Below are positions 28,116 to 36,171 of a DNA stretch of 54,061 bases, piece after piece; positions within the stretch are counted from its first letter, which is position 1; every line of letters starts with the position of its first letter. The stretch covers positions 1-54,061 of the forward strand of contig NZ_JANJZR010000026.1 of NCBI RefSeq assembly GCF_024623065.1, given 5' to 3'. The translations under genes were made by a program, and so were the position numbers. The notes below the pieces were generated by a model. The model had not been told where the DNA came from. It saw only the letters and a list, made by a program, of their open reading frames with translations, and did not search any database. Origin of the DNA: Bacteroides acidifaciens (GTDB lineage: Bacteria; Bacteroidota; Bacteroidia; Bacteroidales; Bacteroidaceae).

Positions 28116-29351
28116 CTACACCCTACTTTTATAATAGAGCACAACCCCGTTCTCCTTCCGGAAAGCGGATTGGGCTACTGTCCGCAATTGTTCTGCCGTG
28201 ACAGAACGATAACGTTCTACTTCTTTTTCCATGTCTTCCGCCCGGCCAAGCAGTTCGAACCATGCCAAGTTGGTTGCTACATTCAAATAATTGATGTTGC
28301 CGAATATCTGGGTGGACTCAAATTTGTTCTTCACTTTTTCCAGTTCCTGTTCGTCAACCAGTTCTTGCTGCAACCGTTCCAGTTCTTCCCTTACTGCCGC
28401 TTCCGCCTGTTCCAGAGTGACACCAGCCGAAGGCTTTCCACTAATATGGAATAACCCTGCATCTACACTGCCTGAAATATAGGCATCTATGCTCGAAAAT
28501 AACTGTTTCTGTTGTACCAAACGCTGGTTCAATCGACTGGAGCGCCCATTGCTCAACACATCCGACAGAATATCAAATGCATAATAATCCGGATGCCGAT
28601 GATCGCACATATGAAAAGCCATGAACAAGGCATCGAGGGGAACATTCCGTTCTACCGTCAACCGGCGTTCTTCCGTCTGTTCCGGTTCCTGAGGCAGGTT
28701 CCGCTGGGGTACTTCCCGACGGGGAATAGGACCAAACCATTTTTCTGTCAGCGATACTGTTTCTTCGAAAGTGATATTTCCGGTTACGGACAGAATCGCA
28801 TTATTCGGGGCATAAAAACGGAAAAAGAATGCTTTTACTTCTTCCAGCGTAGCATTGGCAATATGCGACAGGTCTTTGCCAATGGTAGGCCATTGATAAG
28901 GATGCGCCTGATAAGCCAAAGGGCGCAAAAGATGTCCTACATCTCCATAAGGCTGGTTCAGACAGCGTTGCTTGAACTCTTCCATGACCACTCCCCGCTG
29001 TACCTCCAGGCTCCGTTCGCTAAAGTCAAGACTCAACATCCGGTCGGATTCCAGCCAAAAGCCGGTTTCTACGTTCTGACGAGGTACAGTGAGGTAGTAA
29101 TTGGTTATATCATTATTCGTCCAGGCATTATTCTCTCCACCCGCCAATTGAAGCGGCATGTCATAATCGGGAATATTCACCGACCCTCCGAACATCAGGT
29201 GTTCGAACAGATGGGCAAAACCGGTATGCTCGGGATCTTCGTCGCGAGCTCCCACATTATATAATATATTAAGGGCCACCATCTGCGTACTTTCATCTTG
29301 CGAATGTACCAACCGTAACCCATTGTCAAGAATGTGCCTGTTGATTTTCAT
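28116..29351 (-). CDS. M16-family zinc peptidase (pitrilysin type)
   Basis: Insulinase-like metallopeptidase of 411 residues. The inverted zinc motif HLFEH (His47, Glu50, His51) is complete, and the third ligand is likely Glu124 in VVMEEF. The middle part carries the second structural domain (FFFRFYAPNNAILSVTGNI). No signal peptide is seen, so a cytoplasmic location is likely unless it is exported by another route. One-domain-pair M16 proteins often work as dimers with a non-catalytic partner, but here no partner gene is adjacent. It starts 5 bp after the PPIase gene. Confidence 0.93.
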   Translation of the reverse strand: MKINRHILDNGLRLVHSQDESTQMVALNILYNVGARDEDPEHTGFAHLFEHLMFGGSVNIPDYDMPLQLAGGENNAWTNNDITNYYLTVPRQNVETGFWLESDRMLSLDFSERSLEVQRGVVMEEFKQRCLNQPYGDVGHLLRPLAYQAHPYQWPTIGKDLSHIANATLEEVKAFFFRFYAPNNAILSVTGNITFEETVSLTEKWFGPIPRREVPQRNLPQEPEQTEERRLTVERNVPLDALFMAFHMCDHRHPDYYAFDILSDVLSNGRSSRLNQRLVQQKQLFSSIDAYISGSVDAGLFHISGKPSAGVTLEQAEAAVREELERLQQELVDEQELEKVKNKFESTQIFGNINYLNVATNLAWFELLGRAEDMEKEVERYRSVTAEQLRTVAQSAFRKENGVVLYYKSRV

Positions 29352-29356
29352 ATCAT

Positions 29357-30196
29357 TTAGTCAAGTATTGCCGCTTTTATTATCTTCACATCTTCTTCGG
29401 GACGGTCACTACGGTCTGTTTTTACCTTCTGGATTTTATCCACCACATCCATACCTTCCACTACTTCGCCGAATACGGTATATTCACCGTCCAGATGCGG
29501 AGTCCCGCCTACGGTCGTATATGCTTCAATCTGTTCGGGGGTGAAGTGGAATTCCGGTTCCTTTGCCGACAATTCCTGTGCTTCCGTAAACAGTTTTTCC
29601 TGCAAATCGTAAAGACCGTTTTCGTCATTCTCCTTACGCATCTTATAAATTTCCTTCATATGCTTCTGCGCCAGTTTGTTGAAAATAACGTTGATTTTAT
29701 TTTCATTCATCTGGCTTTCCATGCCGAGCAACGTAGAATCATTGTACACCTTACCTGTCACGATATAGAACTGACAACCGGAAGATTCTTTTTTCGGGTT
29801 CACATTATCTCCCTGACGGGCTGCCGACAAGGCGCCTTTCTTATGGAAATACTTCGGATATACAAATTCTGCCGGAATGGTGTAGCCGACATCACCTGCT
29901 CCAAGCATTTTCCCTTTCGGCGCGTTCTTTGAATCCGGGTCGCCTGCCTGAATCATAAAATCTTTGATGACACGATGGAACAGTGTCCCTTCATACATCC
30001 CCTCTTTCACCAGTTTGATAAAATTATCCCGATGCTTTGGTGTCTCATTGTACAACTTCACTTTGATATCTCCGGCAGTTGTCTCAATCTTTACCAATGT
30101 CTCTTTATCCATGTCTCCTCCTTTTTTTGTTCCAGTCTTGCAGGAAGTTAATCCGCAAAACGATATAGTTAATAATATCAATACAATCTTTTTCAT
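29357..30196 (-). CDS. Cyclophilin-type peptidyl-prolyl isomerase, lipoprotein
   Basis: Folding catalyst for exported proteins. It has a lipoprotein signal ending LTSC (Cys19) and then a cyclophilin domain split by a helical insert. The first part has VKLYNETPKHRDNFIKL, FHRVIKDFMIQAGD and GTKKGG-like lead residues. The end has FGEVVEGMDVVDKIQ. The insert (about residues 150-215) is charged and helical and is usual in Bacteroides homologues. The protein is 279 residues long and probably sits in the periplasm on a membrane. It opens the PPIase-M16-MATE-kinase unit and has a good -7 box. Confidence 0.93.
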   Translation of the reverse strand: MKKIVLILLTISFCGLTSCKTGTKKGGDMDKETLVKIETTAGDIKVKLYNETPKHRDNFIKLVKEGMYEGTLFHRVIKDFMIQAGDPDSKNAPKGKMLGAGDVGYTIPAEFVYPKYFHKKGALSAARQGDNVNPKKESSGCQFYIVTGKVYNDSTLLGMESQMNENKINVIFNKLAQKHMKEIYKMRKENDENGLYDLQEKLFTEAQELSAKEPEFHFTPEQIEAYTTVGGTPHLDGEYTVFGEVVEGMDVVDKIQKVKTDRSDRPEEDVKIIKAAILD

Positions 30197-30221
30197 TACG
30201 CTTTTATTTAATTTAAGTTTG

Positions 30222-30229
30222 CAAATATA
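30222..30229 (-). promoter_or_regulatory. Candidate -7 box for the PPIase unit
   Basis: TATATTTG on the minus strand fits TAnnTTTG, 26 bp before the PPIase ATG. It lies only about 20 bp from the divergent box of the response-regulator gene, so the two promoters overlap. Confidence 0.5.
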
Positions 30230-30250
30230 CCATTTTCGCCTAAATCATCT

Positions 30251-30258
30251 TACCTTTG
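30251..30258 (+). promoter_or_regulatory. Candidate -7 box for the sigma-54 response regulator
   Basis: TACCTTTG fits TAnnTTTG, 25 bp before the ATG at 30284. No TTTG was found at the expected -33 position. Confidence 0.45.
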
Positions 30259-30283
30259 TAGCTTAAAAGAATCAAAACCTGAC

Positions 30284-31663
30284 ATGATGAGCTCCATATT
30301 GATCGTTGAAGATGATATCACTTTTGGAATGATGCTAAAGACCTGGTTAGGCAAGAAGGGATTTGAAGTATCATCAGTGAGTAATATTGCACGTGCCCGA
30401 AAGCATATTGAAAGTCAGACTGTTGACTTGGTATTATCTGATTTACGGTTGCCCGATTACGAAGGTATCGATTTGTTGAAATGGATGAATGACCGGGGTA
30501 TAAATATTCCGTTGATTATCATGACAGGATATGCGGATATTCAATCTGCCGTACTGGCGATGAAACTCGGAGCACGGGATTATATTGCCAAACCCGTAAA
30601 TCCTGAAGAGTTGCTGAAGAAAATATCCGAGGCTTTGCAAACGGAAAGTAGTCCGGCGGTACCCCATTCTACAGCCCGGAACTCTTCCAGTCCTAAAAAA
30701 GGAAGTTCTAATTCACAAGACACTTCCGAAACTAACCATTCTTATCTGGAGGGAGAAAGTGATGCTGCCAAGCAGCTATACAATTATGTAGGATTGGTGG
30801 CTCCGACCAATATGTCCGTACTAATCAACGGTTCCAGCGGAACGGGAAAAGAATATGTGGCGCATCGTATCCATCAACTCAGCAAGAGAAGCGACAAACC
30901 GTTTATTGCTGTAGATTGCGGCTCTATCCCCAAAGAACTGGCAGCCTCCGAGTTTTTCGGTCATGTGAAAGGATCGTTTACGGGCGCACTGACGGACAAA
31001 ACCGGAGCTTTCGTCGCAGCCAACGGCGGCACTATCTTTTTAGATGAAATCGGGAATCTTAGTTATGAGGTACAGATTCAACTGCTGCGTGCCCTGCAAG
31101 AGAGAAAGATACGTCCGGTCGGCTCTACCCAGGAAATATCCGTGGATATTCGTCTGGTATCCGCTACCAACGAGAATTTGGAGCAAGCGATTGAAAAAGG
31201 AACGTTCCGCGAGGACCTTTATCACCGTATCAATGAGTTTACGTTGCGGATGCCTGACCTGAAAGAACGAAAAGAAGATATTCTGCTCTTCGCCAACTTC
31301 TTCCTCGACCAGGCCAACAAGGAACTGGATAAGCATCTGGTTGGTTTTGACGCAAAGGCGTCACAGGCCTTGCTGAGTTATCACTGGCCGGGAAATCTAC
31401 GCCAAATGAAGAACATCGTCAAAAGAGCGACTTTATTGGCACAAGGAAGTTTTATTACTTTATTGGAACTAGGAACAGAGTTGCTGGAAGCTCCGGTATC
31501 CACCGGTACTAGTATGGCACTCCGCAATGAAGAGACTGAAAAAGAACATATCCTGGAAGCATTGCGCCAAACCGGAAATAACAAGAGTAAAGCTGCGCAA
31601 TTACTGGATATTGACCGGAAAACTTTATATAATAAGTTGAAGTTATATAATATTGATTTGTAG
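30284..31663 (+). CDS. NtrC-type sigma-54-dependent response regulator
   Basis: DNA-binding activator of sigma-54 promoters, 459 residues. The receiver domain (4-118) has acidic residues in VEDD, phospho-acceptor Asp53 in LSDLRLPD and Lys103 in AKP. The AAA+ domain has Walker A GSSGTGKE (183-190), Walker B IFLDE (251-255) and the sigma-54 contact loop GSFTGA (230-235, in place of GAFTGA). The Fis-type helix-turn-helix ends the protein (NNKSKAAQLLDIDRKTLYNK). Translation may start at 30284 or the next codon, also ATG. It is divergent from the PPIase-M16-MATE-kinase unit, whose last gene encodes a relay kinase that could feed it. Confidence 0.94.
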   Translation: MMSSILIVEDDITFGMMLKTWLGKKGFEVSSVSNIARARKHIESQTVDLVLSDLRLPDYEGIDLLKWMNDRGINIPLIIMTGYADIQSAVLAMKLGARDYIAKPVNPEELLKKISEALQTESSPAVPHSTARNSSSPKKGSSNSQDTSETNHSYLEGESDAAKQLYNYVGLVAPTNMSVLINGSSGTGKEYVAHRIHQLSKRSDKPFIAVDCGSIPKELAASEFFGHVKGSFTGALTDKTGAFVAANGGTIFLDEIGNLSYEVQIQLLRALQERKIRPVGSTQEISVDIRLVSATNENLEQAIEKGTFREDLYHRINEFTLRMPDLKERKEDILLFANFFLDQANKELDKHLVGFDAKASQALLSYHWPGNLRQMKNIVKRATLLAQGSFITLLELGTELLEAPVSTGTSMALRNEETEKEHILEALRQTGNNKSKAAQLLDIDRKTLYNKLKLYNIDL

Positions 31664-31714
31664 GCGACAAGCTAAAAAGCAGGGGGCACATTATTTTATT
31701 GGGAATCTAACGTA

Positions 31715-31852
31715 TTATTTCAGTTTACCAATTTGAGGAATCTGTTTCAAAACAACCGTATCCGAAATATCAATCTCCGTCACTGCAGATTCGAGCATTT
31801 TCGTACGGTTTAGCTCATTCTTGTACGGGAATGAATGAGATTTTGTTTTCAA
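31715..31852 (-). pseudogene. Possible gene remnant (45-codon frame)
   Basis: A frame on the minus strand runs without interruption from 31852 to a TAA at 31715. It has protein-like composition and a plausible C-terminus (SDTVVLKQIPQIGKLK). It begins right after a stop codon, has no ATG before codon 18 and no visible ribosome binding context. It may be the tail of a lost gene, perhaps of the 6-bladed propeller type common in Bacteroides, but no family is truly recognised. Confidence 0.3.
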
Positions 31853-31901
31853 TTACTGATTTGCATAAGTATAACATGAACTTTTGACTCATAAGTTCCA
31901 C

Positions 31902-32000
31902 CGGTTTCACCTTATAACTGAAACATCGATGAATAAGGAGATAGCGGGTGAAAGCGTAGGAAAAAAACAGGTGAAGTCTTCCATTATCGCTTTCACCTTT
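31902..32000 (+). repeat. Left arm of the composite element
   Basis: This arm is the reverse complement of 32290-32388 at most positions, with a fully identical 30-bp core at 31927-31956. It contains the motif GGTGAAA or its complement TTTCACC at 31905, 31947, 31970 (GGTGAAG) and 31991, in alternating orientation. Within the arm a 10-bp stem can form between 31947-31956 and 31988-31997. Confidence 0.85.
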
Positions 32001-32022
32001 TGAATTTATTTATACCGATTGC

Positions 32023-32132
32023 TGGGCATATATAGTCATCGTGCTGAATATATAGATGCAATACGGTGAGTATATAGATGCAATCTGTTGAATCTATAGA
32101 TGTACCAATTCAAGTATTAATAGATGAGAACC
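32023..32132 (+). repeat. Array A: five 22-bp units
   Basis: Units begin at 32023, 32045, 32067, 32089 and 32111. The core is TGAATATATAGATGCAAT. Units 2-4 are close copies; units 1 and 5 are degenerate. There is no spacer between units. Confidence 0.8.
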
Positions 32133-32198
32133 AAGATATTAACACCTGACGACTAGGCTATTAACATCTGACAGTTCATCTGTTAATACCTGACAATG
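32133..32198 (+). repeat. Array B: three 22-bp units
   Basis: The core TATTAACACCTGAC recurs with its start at 32137, 32159 and 32181, exactly 22 bp apart, and continues the phase of array A. Each unit has one or two substitutions. Confidence 0.8.
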
Positions 32199-32199
32199 G

Positions 32200-32283
32200 A
32201 TTTGCTATAAGCCTATTTTCATTAGCTATAAGGATATCCGGATTAGCTATAATGATATTGGTTTTAGCTCAAAGGATATTTTG
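32200..32283 (+). repeat. Array C: four 21-bp units
   Basis: The core TTAGCTATAAGGATAT recurs with its GCTATAA start at 32204, 32225, 32246 and 32267 (the last as GCTCAAA). The period drops from 22 to 21 bp. The frame across this array is open but has no start or family, so it is judged non-coding. Confidence 0.8.
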
Positions 32284-32289
32284 AAAAGA

Positions 32290-32388
32290 CAAGGTAAAAC
32301 CGATAATGTCCTGTTTCACCCAATTTTACCCCTCGCTTTCACCCGCTATCTCCTTATTCATCGACATTTCAAGAATCAGGTGAAACCG
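32290..32388 (-). repeat. Right arm of the composite element
   Basis: Inverted copy of 31902-32000. The identical core is 32334-32363. TTTCACC occurs at 32314 and 32337 and GGTGAAA at 32379. The outer end lies 53 bp past the GH3 stop codon, so the arm may also affect the 3' end of that transcript. Confidence 0.85.
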
Positions 32389-32441
32389 ATGAATGGCAAT
32401 AATCTTATAGTGGCATTGATATTTGTCAAGTCTGTAGTATC

Positions 32442-34793
32442 CTATTCTATTTCCACTTTTGCCTGTAATCTGATATCGTTCGAAGCCGCCCCAACCATTA
32501 TCTGAAAAGTACCCGGCTCCACTACTTCCCTTAAATTCCGGTCTATTATCGTAAAATCACTTTCAGACAAAACGAACTTCACTTCCTTAACCTCTCCACG
32601 CTTTAAATAAAAGCGTTCGAAGTGTTTCAACTGTTTCAGGGACTGCACTACCGAAGCGTATTCATCTCTCAAATAAAGCTGGGGTATTTCTTCGCCATCA
32701 TACTCCCCAGTATTCTTGACCTTGAATGAAACTTCAAAAGAATGAGGGGATATAGCTGATACACATAAATCCGAATATTCGAAAGAGGTATAACTCAAAC
32801 CATATCCGAAAGCATAAAGCGGAGAAGCGGACAGTTCTACATAATCGTGGTTCTGAGGTGCTTTCTTGTTGTAATAAACGGGAATCTGCCCTACCGAACG
32901 AGGAACTGTCAGCGGTAATCTTCCTGCCGGGTTATAATCTCCGAACAGGACATCAGCGATGGCATTTCCGCCTTCTTGTCCCGGATAATAGGCTGTCAAC
33001 AGAGCATCAGCGTTTTCAGCAGCCCAGGTTTTATTCAAAGGACGGCCTTCGATATATACTACAATCAACGGTTTCCCCGTAGCTTTCAATGCTTTGAGCA
33101 ATTCCTGCTGTCTCCCTAATAGAGAAAGCGTCGCACGGTCAAACCCTTCGCCACATTCCATGTCACTGACTGTCTTTTCATCAGCAATTGCCGCACCCGT
33201 TTCTTTATAACTGGTTTTAAAATCACGGGCACTGGAACCACCTACTACGGCAATTACGGCTTCTGAACGTCGGGCGGCAGCGACAGCCTGTTCTATATCG
33301 GATGTCAAAGTATCGCGTATGGAACAGCCTTTCACATATTCTACCTGCAATGGAGATAACTTAGTCCTGATTCCATCCAATACGGTCTTTACATTCTCCT
33401 CTTCCTGCGGAGCGGTATAGTCGCCCAACATATTATAACGATTATCGGCATTAGGACCTATCAATGCTACTTTGGAAATATTCTTATTTAACGGAAGCAG
33501 TGAACGGTCATTTTTCAGCAGAGTGATTGAGGCTTGTGCTATCTTACGTGCCAAAGCAATATGCGCATCATTGCACACTTCTTTCTCAGCCTTTTCAGGG
33601 ATGACATATGGGTTCTCAAATAAACCCATTTCAAACTTTAACCGGAGTACACGGGCGACAGATGCGTCAAGCACTGCATTACTGACACGACCGGTATTTA
33701 CGGCATTGATTATATTCATATACGCATCACCTCCCAAGTCTACATCCACTCCGGCCGATAAAGCCATGACAGCCGCTTCCTCCATGGTTGGCGCAACAAA
33801 ATGGCTTTGGTGAATCCCTTCGATGCTGTACAAATCCGAAACCACAAATCCTTTAAATTGCCATTCATTCTTCAAAAGTTCAGTCAGTAAGTAGTAATTT
33901 GCAGTACAGGGGATACCATCCAACGAATTATAAGAAGTCATGACAGACAAGGCTCCGGCATCAATTGCCTGTCGGAAAGGGGGAAGAAAGTTCTCGTGCA
34001 ACTCACGTATCCCTACAAAAGAGGGATTTCCGTTCTGTCCGCTCTCCGAGATTCCGTATGCCAGAAAATGCTTCAATGTAGCCAGTGTGCTGTATGGTTG
34101 GGATAGATTTCCACCACCCAATCCTTCAACCATTGCTTTCCCTATCCTCCCAGTCAGCACAGGGTCTTCACCGAACGTTTCTTCTACACGCGACCAACGC
34201 GGATCACGGGTAAGGTCGAGCACGGGACCATAGCTGATATGCCCGCCCTGAAGTCGTATCTCTTTTCCTATCGCGTTCCCGACTTCATTTATCAATTGAG
34301 GTGACCAAGTGGCAGCCATTCCGATTCCCGTCGGAAAGACAGTAGCACCGATTGCCATATGACCGTGTGGAGCTTCTTCTGCCAAGAATATGGGGATTCC
34401 CAAACGGGTATTCTCCATTACATATTTCTGCAAGGCATTTCCAGCCTTAGCTGCCAATGCGGGATTCAGACCATTTTCGAGTGTTTTCTTTGTCCACGGG
34501 TCGGCACGGTAAGTTGCCCAAAGCATTCCGACATGCCGTTCTTTCATCAGTTGCTTGAACTTATCGGAAACGGTGACTGTTTTTCCTTTTATCTCATACA
34601 TTTCCCAACCTAAGGGGCAGAGAAGCTGACCGACTTTCTCTTCCACGGTCATGCGGGAGAGTAAGTCTGCCACTCGTTGTTCAACCGGTAGTTGGGGATT
34701 TTTATAGGATTCTATCGGCAGTTGTGCAGAAACACAGGTTCCCACCATCAACAGTCCCAAAAACAATAGTAATCCACATATTCTATTTAGCAT
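32442..34793 (-). CDS. Family 3 glycoside hydrolase (beta-glucosidase-like), exported
   Basis: Exo-acting glycosidase of PUL1, 783 residues. The signal peptide covers about 1-23 (ends VSAQ), so the enzyme is probably periplasmic. The N-terminal barrel has the LGIPIFLAEEAPHG segment and, near 316-321, FVVSDL with the likely nucleophile Asp320. The second domain (about 410-640) and the C-terminal fibronectin-like domain (YDGEEIPQLYLRDEYASVVQ) complete the BglX-type layout. Substrate could be a beta-glucoside, beta-xyloside or beta-GlcNAc linkage; the sequence does not decide. It is last in PUL1, after a 152-bp gap that contains a hairpin, so its expression may be partly separate. Confidence 0.93.
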   Translation of the reverse strand: MLNRICGLLLFLGLLMVGTCVSAQLPIESYKNPQLPVEQRVADLLSRMTVEEKVGQLLCPLGWEMYEIKGKTVTVSDKFKQLMKERHVGMLWATYRADPWTKKTLENGLNPALAAKAGNALQKYVMENTRLGIPIFLAEEAPHGHMAIGATVFPTGIGMAATWSPQLINEVGNAIGKEIRLQGGHISYGPVLDLTRDPRWSRVEETFGEDPVLTGRIGKAMVEGLGGGNLSQPYSTLATLKHFLAYGISESGQNGNPSFVGIRELHENFLPPFRQAIDAGALSVMTSYNSLDGIPCTANYYLLTELLKNEWQFKGFVVSDLYSIEGIHQSHFVAPTMEEAAVMALSAGVDVDLGGDAYMNIINAVNTGRVSNAVLDASVARVLRLKFEMGLFENPYVIPEKAEKEVCNDAHIALARKIAQASITLLKNDRSLLPLNKNISKVALIGPNADNRYNMLGDYTAPQEEENVKTVLDGIRTKLSPLQVEYVKGCSIRDTLTSDIEQAVAAARRSEAVIAVVGGSSARDFKTSYKETGAAIADEKTVSDMECGEGFDRATLSLLGRQQELLKALKATGKPLIVVYIEGRPLNKTWAAENADALLTAYYPGQEGGNAIADVLFGDYNPAGRLPLTVPRSVGQIPVYYNKKAPQNHDYVELSASPLYAFGYGLSYTSFEYSDLCVSAISPHSFEVSFKVKNTGEYDGEEIPQLYLRDEYASVVQSLKQLKHFERFYLKRGEVKEVKFVLSESDFTIIDRNLREVVEPGTFQIMVGAASNDIRLQAKVEIE

Positions 34794-34854
34794 AAATAAC
34801 CTCTATTTATATTAATGACTTTATTTCTCCATTTATAAAAAACATTTCAAATAA

Positions 34855-34911
34855 GAAACCTGCTATCATCCCGCAATGCCTTGTGGCAAAGCTGATTTGA
34901 CAGCAGGCTTC
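34855..34911 (-). terminator. Terminator-like hairpin between the LamG lipoprotein gene and the GH3 gene
   Basis: On the minus strand a 14-bp stem (34911-34898 with 34868-34855, two G-U pairs) encloses a loop that itself holds a small TGCC-GGCA hairpin. Only a broken T-tract (TTTCTTATTTG) follows, so partial termination is more likely than a full stop. Confidence 0.55.
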
Positions 34912-34945
34912 GTTTGAGTGAAAACAACCTCTATTTTATCCTATT

Positions 34946-36160
34946 TTAGAACGGACATTTCTGATTGTCGACATAAGTAACAGTACCACCCGGTACGGCA
35001 TTATGTCCATGTCCAGTCATATCAAGCACCGTACCGTCATCTTGCGTTTCACCATCAAAACGCCAATAAGCGATTAGTCCTTCACTTGTGGGGTCTACAT
35101 AGCAAACGCCATCCTCAATCTGGGCAGCCGTACGCGCCACGTTCCATACACGGCACTCACTGATGTAACCATCAAAGAAGCGTGCGTTACCTGCCGAACG
35201 GCCAATAGAGAATGTATCCTCCCAAGTATGACTGTCATAAGCCATACTCAAGTTTATGGAACCACCATTCTTTGTCTCTACGAAGTGAATCTGCTCACCG
35301 TCCAAATAGAGACGTAGATACTGACCGTCATACACAGCAGCGAAGTGTAACCAATGACCTGTAGGAAATTCTTTCTCTACCCATGATTCATAATGGTCTT
35401 TCTTATCAGGATGCGAAGCCGAACCAATGGAACCTTTCACAAACTGCAATTTATTAACCGGATTACCGGCACCATCACCAAAACGGAAAAGGAAGTTCTC
35501 TTCACATCCACATAACGAACTAATGCCATTGGCACTTCTTTCCTGTCCAACCGGGAAAGATACGGGAAGCACCTTCATCTCCAACGTCATCTGTCCGAGT
35601 GCTTTCACCGGACTGTTTTCCTGATCACCGAACGAAGGAATATTGAAATATCCCCGGCGTGCCAGGTAAGCAGCCTTGATATTAATAACCTTAGTCAACA
35701 TAACATAAGCGGTACGGGAAGTTTCCATCACTTTCAGATCGCTATTTGACACAGAAGTAATAGATACAGGAAGGCAATAGGATACACCCTCCTGTAATTT
35801 CTCGGAATCAGCAGTCACCTTGATTTGCGTAGACTGGTTTTGCCCTGCCGGAATCACCACTTCACCACCTTCAAAACTATAGCTACCTTCGGGAGGCATC
35901 TGGCAGTTACGACCAGTAGAGGCATTAAAAGACTCAAGTAGCTGAGGAGCCACCTGTACACCAACTTTCACATCAGTGTCCATCTTATCGGTTGAAGTTA
36001 CGGTTAAGCCTAATGTAGACTGCCCCTCAACGAGAAATTTCACATTTGAAGAAGTCAACGTGCCGGTCATATAGACAGCATCGCTGTAATCTGGTTCAGT
36101 CTTGCAACCTGACACACAAAGCAACAAGGCAAATAAAGATAAGAGCGTATATTTCTTCAT
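34946..36160 (-). CDS. DUF1735/LamG surface lipoprotein of PUL1
   Basis: Probable surface glycan-binding protein, 404 residues. The lipoprotein signal ends VSGC (Cys19) and is followed by an acidic-rich start that could favour surface export. An N-terminal DUF1735 beta-sandwich (about 25-155) precedes a LamG/concanavalin-like domain (about 190-385) with HWLHFAAVYDGQYLRLYLDG and GYISECRVWNVARTAAQI. It has no hydrolase motif. It starts 11 bp after the preceding DUF1735 gene, in the PUL1 transcript. In related loci such proteins are accessory glycan binders; that role is inferred. Confidence 0.85.
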   Translation of the reverse strand: MKKYTLLSLFALLLCVSGCKTEPDYSDAVYMTGTLTSSNVKFLVEGQSTLGLTVTSTDKMDTDVKVGVQVAPQLLESFNASTGRNCQMPPEGSYSFEGGEVVIPAGQNQSTQIKVTADSEKLQEGVSYCLPVSITSVSNSDLKVMETSRTAYVMLTKVINIKAAYLARRGYFNIPSFGDQENSPVKALGQMTLEMKVLPVSFPVGQERSANGISSLCGCEENFLFRFGDGAGNPVNKLQFVKGSIGSASHPDKKDHYESWVEKEFPTGHWLHFAAVYDGQYLRLYLDGEQIHFVETKNGGSINLSMAYDSHTWEDTFSIGRSAGNARFFDGYISECRVWNVARTAAQIEDGVCYVDPTSEGLIAYWRFDGETQDDGTVLDMTGHGHNAVPGGTVTYVDNQKCPF

Positions 36161-36171
36161 AACTTCAATTA

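Larger units (their letters stand above)
31902..32388. repeat. Composite inverted-repeat element with internal 21-22 bp arrays
   Basis: This 487-bp structure lies between the convergent ends of the response-regulator gene (31663) and the GH3 gene (32442), and fills most of that 778-bp gap. Two arms of 99 bp in inverted orientation flank three arrays of 21-22 bp units. The arms align without gaps around a centre at 32145. No transposase gene, no flanking target duplication and no long protein frame were found. It could be a non-autonomous (MITE-like) element, a structured RNA or a chromosome-architecture repeat. Confidence 0.85.

Noticed and set aside
32023..32283. CRISPR array
   Set aside because: Units are contiguous, with no unique spacers. 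Three different repeat types follow each other, and there are no cas genes in the window.
32194..32505. Protein-coding frame across array C and the right arm
   Set aside because: The frame is open by virtue of the 21-bp period, begins at a stop with only a TTG start, and runs antisense into the end of the GH3 gene.
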